Positions 1 through 6,251 of a stretch of DNA of 64,000 nt are shown here, piece by piece (the first letter of the stretch is position 1; every line of letters starts with the position of its first letter). The stretch comes from a bacterium (GTDB taxonomy: Bacteria > Acidobacteriota > Polarisedimenticolia > Polarisedimenticolales > Polarisedimenticolaceae), in the NCBI GenBank assembly GCA_024226515.1, contig JAAELQ010000084.1:1-64000 (forward strand), given 5' to 3'. The position numbers and the translations under genes are program-made. Below the pieces are notes generated by a model that was given only the letters and a program-made list of their open reading frames with translations, was not told the origin of the DNA and searched no databases.

Positions 1-131
1 CCGCCTGGCGTGCCCTCATCGGGGAACCGTCTGCGACCTTTCGCTTTCAGATCGCGATCGCGCGCACCGCAAGCCCGCTCCAACAAATCCTGCGACCCCT
101 GCCGATCATCGGTTTTTCAACGGCCTGCTAG
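1..131 (-). repeat. Truncated, degenerate copy of the 280-bp hairpin repeat
   Basis: Read on the minus strand from 131, this begins CTAGCAGGCCGTTGAAAAAC, close to the terminus of the repeat at 10225 (CTAGCAGCCCGTTGAAAAAC). Further in, at 73-63, it carries CTTGCGGTGCG, which is also present in the core of that copy. The rest runs off the window edge or has diverged. Like the two complete copies it lies downstream of, and in the same orientation as, a neighbouring gene, the receiver-domain gene on the minus strand. Here it sits 83 bp beyond the stop rather than overlapping it. The terminal match is clear; core homology is patchy. Confidence 0.5.
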
Positions 132-214
132 GAGGAGTATGCACGGCCCGGGTGCGCAGGGATGTCCTCTCCACCAAGATCTGTTGCAGATTTGCAGCCG
201 GGCTGCTTCACCTG

Positions 215-592
215 TCATGACGACCCTCCATTCTGTAGCAGTCGGCGCACAGCCCCCTGGAGCTCCTCAGCTCCGAAAGGCTTCTCGAGAAACCCGGCTG
301 CACGGGTGCTGATGTAGTCGTGCGTGGCGTGGTCCTGCGCCGCTCCGGAGATAAAGAGGCACCGTCGAGCAAGATGGCGATCGCGCTGCCAGATCTTGCG
401 GTGTAGTTCGATGCCGCTCGCGCCGGGTAGGTTGACGTCCAGGATGGCGGCCACGTAGCGCGTGGTCGCAAGGAGTTCGAGCGCGACCTCTGCGCTGTCG
501 GCGAGGCACACGGTGTAGCCACAGCTCTTGAGAGCCTGTTCCATGAGCCGCCGAACGACGTACTCATCATCAACGACGAGGATTCGATCCAT
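215..592 (-). CDS. Stand-alone response-regulator receiver domain protein
   Basis: A 125-residue protein that is essentially one REC domain and nothing else. It starts MDRILVVDDEYVVRRLMEQA, with the acidic pair (DD, residues 8-9) of the phosphorylation pocket. The phospho-acceptor Asp is in ILDVNLPGASG (about residue 53), the conserved Ser is in LFISGAA, and the conserved Lys is in FLEKPFGAEEL (about residue 104). With no output domain it probably works by protein-protein interaction or phosphotransfer, like CheY or SpdR-type regulators. No histidine kinase is adjacent; the nearest, at 6248, is too far away to be called a partner. It is transcribed away from the HTH-TPR gene at 780. It lies in the less GC-rich accessory segment. 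Confidence 0.85.
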   Translation of the reverse strand: MDRILVVDDEYVVRRLMEQALKSCGYTVCLADSAEVALELLATTRYVAAILDVNLPGASGIELHRKIWQRDRHLARRCLFISGAAQDHATHDYISTRAAGFLEKPFGAEELQGAVRRLLQNGGSS

Positions 593-655
593 GTGGCTGT
601 CCCGGTATTGCGCCTCTGCAACGCTCGCTATCCGTGTACAATGGGCCAGGCTGAC

Positions 656-676
656 CGTCCGTCATACCCACGGACG
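656..676 (+). other. Hairpin in the region between divergent genes
   Basis: CGTCCGT (656-662) and ACGGACG (670-676) pair perfectly around a 7-nt loop and are followed by TTT. The hairpin lies in the 187-bp gap between the receiver-domain gene (minus) and the HTH-TPR gene (plus), inside the likely 5' leader of the latter. It could be an attenuator, a weak terminator or an operator. The rest of the gap shows a possible -10 box TACAAT (637-642) without a good -35. Confidence 0.35.
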
Positions 677-779
677 TTTGCAGGAGAAGGGGGGCACCCG
701 AGGTCAGCCTGGCCCTCTAGAAACTGTGAGCATCGCGGCTCGTGTCGTTTGTAGTGCGGTTCTGGTAAGGGGGCAAGCC

Positions 780-2066
780 GTGACGCGCAAGTCGACTACA
801 GGACGCAGGCGCGCCGTTGACCGTAAGCAGTCATCGCGCAAACGAAATCCAGTCAAGAAGCAGAAGCGTGTCCATCAGAGTGTCTCTCCGGACGTTTCAA
901 GAGCCATTGGTTCGCTGTTTCGAGCCGCACGTGAAGCCCAACAGCTAAGCCAAGATCAGGTGGCAGCGATGACGTCGGGCAAGAGAAGCCCGGTCTCACG
1001 CACTACCGTGAGTTCTGTCGAGCGTGGCGTGCATCTGCCTGGCGCCGATGTGCTCGTATCCCTTGCTCGTGTCTTGAATGTCGAGCCGGTCGAAGTCTTC
1101 GAGCGGATCGAGCTCGAGATGACGCAACCGGTCGACCTAACCGGTCGCACGCGTGAGAATCTGTTTTCGGAGGCGGAAGAGTTTTTCTGGGCAGGCGATT
1201 ACCGTCGAGCTCTTGCCACCTACGATGCCCTGCTCCAACACCTGGTGCTCGACCCACCGGCTGATGAGCGTGAGCGCGCACGACTCCATGCCAGAATTGA
1301 GATAAACCGAGCAACGGCGCTTCATCGCTGCTGCGCGCTCTCTGCGTCCCGAGCTGCAGCCGAGCGAGCGATCTCGATCGCGACGGACTTTCCTCACCTG
1401 CAGGCAGAAGCCTACGTCGTGCTTTGCGGCGTGCTCTACCGCGCGGGTCTGCTGCCGTTTGCGTCTGATGCTGCAGACCACGCGGTACGCCTCTCAGAAA
1501 ACGAGAGCCCAAAGACCCAGGGCTGGGCCTGGATCGTCAAGGGCGACGTCCTCTACATGACCCAGCATTTCGAAGAAGCCACGCAGGCCTTTACCAAAGC
1601 GCGGGGGTTCGTGAAGAAGGCCCGTGACGAGAAGCATCTGATTCAAGTTGAAGGAAACCTCGGTGCGTGCTGGCTTGAGCTGCGAAAACGCGGGCAGGCC
1701 CGCAAAGCGTTCACGAAAGCGGTGGAGCTTGCCCGCAAACACACCATGCCCGCGGCCGAAGCGTTCTGGCTGGTTGAGCTGGGGCTCATGTCCCTGGACG
1801 ATGGTCAGCTCGACAAAGCGGATTCCTACGGTGAGGCTGCCTTGCGGATCGCAAAGCCAACGGCGCAGCTTCTGACGATCTTCCGCGCCGAGTGGCTGCG
1901 GCATCGAGTCGTCATGGCACGGAGCCCGAAGAGCGCCGACGCTCGACGGATGGCGTATCTGCGGAAACTCTACCCGCAGATCAAAGAACACCGGGGCCTT
2001 CGGGTGGTTCAAGAGTACGAGAAAGCTGTCGTCGACCGCGGCGGTCAGGGAGGTCCCGATGAGTAG
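780..2066 (+). CDS. XRE-type HTH regulator with TPR domain
   Basis: A 428-residue protein. Residues 1-40 are a Lys/Arg-rich tail. A helix-turn-helix follows at about residues 43-105 (IGSLFRAAREAQQLSQDQVA then TTVSSVERGVHLPGADVLVS). The remainder (about 120-420) is a run of paired helices resembling tetratricopeptide repeats (e.g. AEEFFWAGDYRRALATYDAL, GDVLYMTQHFEEATQAFTKA). This architecture is typical of regulators that bind a peptide or protein through the TPRs. The GTG start at 780 is chosen because GGGGG lies 6 nt upstream; the frame stays open upstream to 528 but that part does not look like protein. It overlaps the next gene (ATG inside its last codons), so the two are translationally coupled. 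An 11-bp sequence at 748-758 recurs in the promoter at 2984-2994. Confidence 0.75.
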   Translation: MTRKSTTGRRRAVDRKQSSRKRNPVKKQKRVHQSVSPDVSRAIGSLFRAAREAQQLSQDQVAAMTSGKRSPVSRTTVSSVERGVHLPGADVLVSLARVLNVEPVEVFERIELEMTQPVDLTGRTRENLFSEAEEFFWAGDYRRALATYDALLQHLVLDPPADERERARLHARIEINRATALHRCCALSASRAAAERAISIATDFPHLQAEAYVVLCGVLYRAGLLPFASDAADHAVRLSENESPKTQGWAWIVKGDVLYMTQHFEEATQAFTKARGFVKKARDEKHLIQVEGNLGACWLELRKRGQARKAFTKAVELARKHTMPAAEAFWLVELGLMSLDDGQLDKADSYGEAALRIAKPTAQLLTIFRAEWLRHRVVMARSPKSADARRMAYLRKLYPQIKEHRGLRVVQEYEKAVVDRGGQGGPDE

Positions 2067-2943
2067 GTGGGCCAGCATCATGCAACGCATTGCTCTTTGC
2101 CTCCTGATCGCTGGGACATCTGGAGCAGTACACGCCGAGATCGCGGTGGATCCTCCAGGCAACGATCCAGTCAGCACACTCATTCTCGGGACGATCGTTG
2201 ATTCACCCGACCCGATCGGATCGGCGATGTGGAAAGTCTTCAGGCCGCTTCCGCCTGGTCAGATTCTCAACCCCGGGGGCTACGCACGAGAAGACGGCCG
2301 GCCCGATCTCTTTTGGAAGGAAAACTCCTGGCCCGTGGTCGTCTGGAGCTACAACTTGGGCGCGGACCACGACATTGCCATCTCTGAGTGGGACGGTACT
2401 GCATGGACCTTCACGGAGTTCATCACGTCAGGCGCTGTCGATGAGCTGGACCCACGTGTCTTCGTCGACGTCGACGGCACCGTGCACGTGGCCTGGTGGG
2501 TCGCTGGTGTCGAAAAAGTCTACGTGGCGACCCGCCCAGCAGGAACGACCATCTGGGATCCTCCGGTCCTGGTGACAGCCGGCGCCGAGACCGGCCGGAG
2601 GCCTTCAATTTTGGTCTTCGCCGGCGAGGTCAAGGTCGCGTACGAACGCACCTCGAGCGTCGGTGGCATGGCACAGGACGTGGTTGTTGCATCCGAAGTT
2701 GGCGGTAGCTTCGTCCTCGAGCTCGCCGGTTCGACGGTCCGAACCGATCCGCTGGACGCGATGCTGCACGCTGAAGATGGGCATCTGTGGCTCGACTGGA
2801 AGCACGAGTCCTCCGAATTCGGCTGTGCTGAGTACGTGGGCACCAGCTGGACCGCGATCGCCCCTGAGCCTTGGACCGATCCGACGTGGGTTGGCGTTGA
2901 GGAGGTCAGGAAAACGATCCGGAACGAGGTCGTGGGGCCGTAG
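2059..2943 (+). CDS. Exported protein of unknown function, BNR/sialidase-like beta repeats
   Basis: A 294-residue protein with an N-terminal signal peptide (hydrophobic IALCLLIAGTSGAVHA, cleavage probably after AVHA at about residue 26). The rest is rich in Trp, Val and Asp with repeated strands such as PVVVWSYNLGADHDIAISEW, DGTVHVAWWVAG and GHLWLDWKHES. This spacing is seen in beta-propeller/BNR-repeat folds, but I see no complete Asp-box series and make no enzyme call. Its start overlaps the stop of the HTH-TPR gene by 8 nt, so the two form one transcription unit and the regulator may act with or on it. The protein ends just before the promoter at 2956. Confidence 0.65.
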   Translation: MSRWASIMQRIALCLLIAGTSGAVHAEIAVDPPGNDPVSTLILGTIVDSPDPIGSAMWKVFRPLPPGQILNPGGYAREDGRPDLFWKENSWPVVVWSYNLGADHDIAISEWDGTAWTFTEFITSGAVDELDPRVFVDVDGTVHVAWWVAGVEKVYVATRPAGTTIWDPPVLVTAGAETGRRPSILVFAGEVKVAYERTSSVGGMAQDVVVASEVGGSFVLELAGSTVRTDPLDAMLHAEDGHLWLDWKHESSEFGCAEYVGTSWTAIAPEPWTDPTWVGVEEVRKTIRNEVVGP

Positions 2944-2955
2944 ACAAACCAGGGA

Positions 2956-2994
2956 TTGACAAAGGGTTGCTCTGGGGGCACTATTTGTAGTGCG
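2956..2994 (+). promoter_or_regulatory. Promoter with a palindrome over the -10 box
   Basis: TTGACA (2956-2961), a 17-bp spacer and CACTAT (2979-2984) make a sigma-70-type promoter for the DUF3800 gene. The -10 box is the left arm of a perfect palindrome, CACTATTTGTAGTG (2979-2992). TTTGTAGTGCG (2984-2994) also occurs at 748-758 upstream of the HTH-TPR gene, which makes this a candidate operator for that regulator. Confidence 0.5.
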
Positions 2995-3083
2995 ACTAGG
3001 GACGGAGACGCGACGCGACTCCTTTGGGACCTTTGGGTTCCACTCTAGACGCTTTTTTTTGTCCCGAGCCCCCAGGTGCGCGC

Positions 3084-3962
3084 GTGCTCATCCTCTACAT
3101 CGATGAATCAGGCGTCGAAGAGCTAAAGGCTCCTCCGGAGCATTTCGTCTTGCTGGGCGTCATGATTCCCGCAGATCAGTGGAAGCGTCTTGACGGTTTT
3201 CTCGATCGAAAAAAGGCCAAGTACGGCCTCGAAGGCGTTGAGATCCACACGGCGTGGATGACACGCCGATACGCCGAACAAGAATCGATTCCCGATTTTG
3301 AAAAACTGGACCGCAACGCACGACGGGCGGCAGTTACAACTGCGATCCGACAGCGTGCTGGCGTGCTCGGCGTTCAGGGGAACAGCAAAAAAATCAAGAG
3401 CTATCGCCGCCAAAGCAAAACCATTGAGCCGTACATCCACCTCACCCACGACGAGCGGCTGAAGTGCCTTGAGGATCTCGCCCGGGAACTGGCGAGCTGG
3501 GGAACGGTCAGGATCTTTGGGGAAGCTATCAGTAAGCGTGATTTTTCCGTTCGCAACAAAACCCCCTACGAGGTTGCGTTCGAACAAGTGATGACACGGT
3601 TTGAGGCCTACCTTGCGCAGGTGAAAGAGAGCGGAATTGTCGTGCACGACAACAATACGACGGTGGCGCCGCGGCTAACCAAGCTATCGCGCAAGTTCCA
3701 CCAGCAGGGAACGCTGTACCGTCGGATCAGGAATATTGTCGAGACGCCGTTGTTCGTCGACAGCGCGTTGACGAGCATGATTCAGATGGCCGACATGTGT
3801 GCGTTCGCTCTTCGCCGGTTCCTTGAAAACAACGAAACCACACTCTGGGACATCGTTGAGCAGCGGGTCGATCGGAAGAATGGCGTTGCGGTAGGACTCC
3901 GGCACTACACAGCCGGACGGCGTTGCCAGTGCCGACTCTGCGTTGCCCACGGTCGTCGGTAG
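3084..3962 (+). CDS. DUF3800 domain protein
   Basis: A 292-residue protein. The N-terminal LILYIDESG with its early Asp, and the C-terminal MIQMADMCAFALRRFLE (about residues 230-248), are the hallmark ends of the DUF3800 family. That family has a predicted RNase H-like fold with acidic residues and is often found in accessory and defence-like regions; its activity is not established. The GTG at 3084 is preferred over an ATG at 3024, because DUF3800 proteins begin almost directly at the YIDESG strand and AGGTG lies 6 nt upstream of this GTG. The central part is basic (e.g. QGNSKKIKSYRRQSKTIE), consistent with nucleic-acid contact. It is preceded by its own promoter and followed by gene debris and tRNA genes. 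Confidence 0.75.
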   Translation: MLILYIDESGVEELKAPPEHFVLLGVMIPADQWKRLDGFLDRKKAKYGLEGVEIHTAWMTRRYAEQESIPDFEKLDRNARRAAVTTAIRQRAGVLGVQGNSKKIKSYRRQSKTIEPYIHLTHDERLKCLEDLARELASWGTVRIFGEAISKRDFSVRNKTPYEVAFEQVMTRFEAYLAQVKESGIVVHDNNTTVAPRLTKLSRKFHQQGTLYRRIRNIVETPLFVDSALTSMIQMADMCAFALRRFLENNETTLWDIVEQRVDRKNGVAVGLRHYTAGRRCQCRLCVAHGRR

Positions 3963-4031
3963 CGCGGTCAGACTGCTTGGCTGAGGTCGCCTGGCGATCG
4001 TCGCTTCTCGAGCGTTCTACGCGCTCGGTTT

Positions 4032-4241
4032 TTATTGCACTCGGCCGTTGGGCCGCACAATGGCGATGATGCGGTCGGCGACGCGCCGTGCCTCGACGTG
4101 GACGGTGATCTTCTTGAGCGAACTCCCGTCCGAGTGTGTCCAGCTCGAGAGCTTCTCGATGCCCGACCGTTCCTGGGCGACGTCGTTGGTGCCATCGACC
4201 AGGTCGTCGAAGTAGGCAACCGATTCTTTCGGGATCTGCAT
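4032..4241 (-). pseudogene. Possible gene fragment
   Basis: A 69-residue open frame (starts MQIPKESVAYFDDLVDGTND, ends VADRIIAIVRPNGRVQ) with more natural composition than the other frames of this stretch. Its upstream continuation is not recognisable. I cannot name a family. The 3963-4477 interval holds this frame, a second fragment at 4285-4396 and a short tandem repeat, and otherwise nothing I recognise. It looks like decayed accessory DNA next to a tRNA gene. Confidence 0.3.
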
Positions 4242-4284
4242 CCCGGATCGAGGACGGCGCGGGTTGCCCTTCGGGAACCGAGCG

Positions 4285-4396
4285 GCGTCTCATCGACGAG
4301 ATCGACCAGGCCGAGGCCCACAAACAGTGGCGCAAGCTCAAGCGGCGCGAGTCGCAGATCTGCGAAGGGGTCGCGGCAGAGATTCAGGATGCGTAG
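4285..4396 (+). pseudogene. Possible C-terminal gene fragment
   Basis: A reading frame ending RRLIDEIDQAEAHKQWRKLK, followed by RRESQICEGVAAEIQDA and a stop. The charged helical character looks like the tail of a real protein, but nothing protein-like precedes it in frame. It overlaps no other convincing gene. Family unknown. Confidence 0.25.
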
Positions 4397-4411
4397 ACTT
4401 TGCGTAGACTT
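4390..4411 (+). repeat. 11-bp tandem duplication
   Basis: TGCGTAGACTT occurs twice back to back (4390-4400 and 4401-4411), directly after the fragment ending at 4396 and about 66 bp from the tRNA-Ala 3' end. It may be a slippage product or part of an old integration site; too short to decide. Confidence 0.5.
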
Positions 4412-4477
4412 ATGTTATTGAAGGTATTTCGCGGGGTGTCCGAATCGGGCTAAGTCGTTTGGTTTGAGCGGCTTGAA

Positions 4478-4553
4478 TGGTGGACGGCAAGGGGATCGAA
4501 CCCTCGACCTCTGCGTTGCGAACGCAGCGCTCTCCCATCTGAGCTAGCCGCCC
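4478..4553 (-). tRNA. tRNA-Ala (anticodon CGC)
   Basis: Read on the minus strand, the 76-nt sequence folds into a full cloverleaf. The acceptor stem GGGCGGC pairs with GCCGTCC and includes the G3:U70 wobble pair that identifies alanine tRNAs. The D arm is GCTC...GAGC. The anticodon stem CTGCG/CGCAG encloses loop TTCGCAA, giving anticodon CGC (codon GCG). The T arm is GAGGG-TTCGATC-CCCTT, and CCA is encoded (4478-4480). It lies 7 nt after tRNA-Val in the same transcript. Its 3' end marks the border of the accessory segment to the left. Confidence 0.97.
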
Positions 4554-4560
4554 ACTCGCC

Positions 4561-4635
<75 letters not shown>

Positions 4636-4648
4636 GAAGGACCGACCT

Positions 4649-4654
4649 TTTATA
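4649..4654 (-). promoter_or_regulatory. Likely -10 box of the tRNA-Val/tRNA-Ala transcript
   Basis: TATAAA on the minus strand, 13 bp before the mature 5' end of tRNA-Val, in an otherwise GC-rich gap. No clear -35 element is visible at the usual spacing. Confidence 0.4.
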
Positions 4655-4683
4655 GCACAACGTCGGGCGGGCGGCCTGCCCCG

Positions 4684-5727
4684 TCAGATGCGCCAGTCCG
4701 CCACCCTGTCGGGATCGATCGGCACCCCCTCCCGGCTTACCGGCGGCTCCGCGCAACGCCGCAACTCCACCGCGACGCAGCCCGCTCCGCTCGACCGGCT
4801 GTAGGTCGCGGCGAGCCCGGCGATCGCGTCCAGGTCGCGGCCGGAGCACTCGCCGTCGACGAGCACGACCGCGCCGTGTCCGTCGGCCGCGCGGCACGTC
4901 CAGCGCTCCCCCGCGTGCTCGGTCAGCCAACGGCTCTCCTCCTCGTTGCGAGCCACGACCGCCTTCAGCGCATGGCCCAGGCGGAAGTGCCGCCCTCGAT
5001 CGAGCAGCGCGATGGCATCCGGATGGATGCCAGGTGATTCGCTGCGGGACAGGAGATCCCGCATACGACGCGCCACGTGTCGATCCGCCAGCCGGCAGCA
5101 GCCGCCCGAGGACGCCGGGCATCCGCCGCACTCCAGCTCCTCGCGGAGCCGCTCCTGCGCACGGCGCGCGCGCCCGTGCAGACGGAGGAAGGTCGAGCGG
5201 TCGAGCGTACCGGCGCGCTCCGCATCGCACGGCTCGAGCAGGGCCGCCGATAGCGGGCGCAGCACCCGGCCCGCGACGCCCGCCTCCGCGTCGATGCGTT
5301 CCAGGGCGTGCCGGCTCTGCTCCATCGCGCGCTGGCCGAGGACGTCGCCCGTGGCCAGCAGCTCGATCCCGCGTTCGCGCGCGATCGCGTCGGCGGTGCG
5401 CAGCATCAGGACGCGGCAGTCGAGACAGGGATTCAGCCCGCTACCGTACCCGTGGCGCGGCTCGCGAACGAGCCGCAGGTAGGCCTCACGCAGGTCGACG
5501 ACGTCGAGCCGTGCCGCACCCGAGCCGGGCAGCTCCCCCTTGGCGCGGGCCGCGTCGATCCAGACCTCCCGCGCCCGATGGACGAACCCCGTGCGGAAGT
5601 GGAGTCCGACCACATGGATGCCCTGCCGCTCCAACCAGCGGACGGCCAGCAGGCCGTCGAGCCCTCCGGAGACCAGCGCCAGCGCGCGTATCGCCACCCT
5701 CTCCTCCCGTCCGAAACGAGGTGGCAT
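4684..5727 (-). CDS. PP-loop ATPase, tRNA-thiolation (MnmA/ThiI-like) family
   Basis: A protein of about 347 residues. The ATP-pyrophosphatase loop is ALALVSGGLDGLLAVRWL (about residues 15-32). It is followed by NPCLDCRVLML with a CxxC pair (about 103-113) and LLATGDVLGQRAMEQSRHAL (about 125-144). The CxxC plus GDVLGQR combination is characteristic of the MnmA/ThiI-like tRNA sulfur-transfer superfamily, which adenylates a tRNA uridine before sulfur insertion. A second Cys cluster, ECGGCPASSGGCCRLADRH (about 220-238), could bind a metal or Fe-S cluster. The exact substrate nucleoside is not deducible. The ATG at 5727 is used; a GTG just before IRALALVSGG would also keep the P-loop. It lies immediately upstream of the two tRNA genes on the same strand. 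Confidence 0.75.
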   Translation of the reverse strand: MPPRFGREERVAIRALALVSGGLDGLLAVRWLERQGIHVVGLHFRTGFVHRAREVWIDAARAKGELPGSGAARLDVVDLREAYLRLVREPRHGYGSGLNPCLDCRVLMLRTADAIARERGIELLATGDVLGQRAMEQSRHALERIDAEAGVAGRVLRPLSAALLEPCDAERAGTLDRSTFLRLHGRARRAQERLREELECGGCPASSGGCCRLADRHVARRMRDLLSRSESPGIHPDAIALLDRGRHFRLGHALKAVVARNEEESRWLTEHAGERWTCRAADGHGAVVLVDGECSGRDLDAIAGLAATYSRSSGAGCVAVELRRCAEPPVSREGVPIDPDRVADWRI

Positions 5728-5752
5728 GATAGTCGGCGCACGCACACACGGT

Positions 5753-5781
5753 TTGACACCCTGATTCCGGCAGAACTATCC
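5753..5781 (+). promoter_or_regulatory. Sigma-70-type promoter
   Basis: TTGACA (5753-5758), a 17-bp spacer and CTATCC (5776-5781), 20 bp before the ATG at 5802. It would drive the exported protein and the NtrY-like kinase. It sits in the 74-bp gap between divergent genes. Confidence 0.5.
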
Positions 5782-5801
5782 TCAGTTCCAGGATCGTTGC
5801 C

Positions 5802-6251
5802 ATGCACCGAGGGTCTGCCATCGTCACCGCTTGCATGCTGTGGCTCTCGCTGCAGGCGCCGACGCACGCCTCGGGACCCGGCGAACCCGCCGCGCGAAAG
5901 GCGGCCGAGGCGGTCGGGGCGGCGCTCGTGCGCGGCGACACCTCGCAGTTGCGTACGCTGCTGCCCGAGCGCGGGAAGGTCCAGTTGCGTCTCGCCCGCC
6001 TGGGGCCCGAGGAGGGCTTCTTCAGCCCCGGCCAGGTCCAGACGCTGCTCCGGGACTTCCTCGGCCACGGCTCCATCGACTCCTTTCGCATCCGCCACTT
6101 CGAGCACGAGGCGGGCTGCTACGCGCTGGCACGCGCCGCCGCCAAGGTCACCGACCGCGACGGCCGGCCGGCGAATCTGGAGCTGCACCTCGCGTTCCAA
6201 CCGGAAGGCGAGCGCTGGGTGCTGCGCGAGCTGAGGGAAGCGCCTCCATGA
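5802..6251 (+). CDS. Small exported protein of unknown function
   Basis: A 149-residue protein with a signal peptide (hydrophobic IVTACMLWLSLQAPTHASG, cleavage near THA-SG at about residue 23). The mature part alternates helices and strands (e.g. KAAEAVGAALVRGDTSQLRT, then GRPANLELHLAFQPEGERWV). This pattern resembles the DUF4783/NTF2-like exported proteins in which a small cone-shaped fold carries a LLPERGKVQLRL-type strand. I do not assign a function. AGGATCG lies 7 nt before the ATG. Its TGA overlaps the ATG of the sensor-kinase gene (ATGA), so the two are co-translated and it may be a periplasmic partner of the kinase. Confidence 0.6.
   Translation: MHRGSAIVTACMLWLSLQAPTHASGPGEPAARKAAEAVGAALVRGDTSQLRTLLPERGKVQLRLARLGPEEGFFSPGQVQTLLRDFLGHGSIDSFRIRHFEHEAGCYALARAAAKVTDRDGRPANLELHLAFQPEGERWVLRELREAPP

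Noticed and set aside
3968..4321. Open frames antisense to the fragments near the tRNA genes (up to 204 codons)
   Set aside because: Their residues are Arg/Ser/Thr-rich and unlike proteins; only the 4032-4241 frame and the 4285-4396 tail look plausible.
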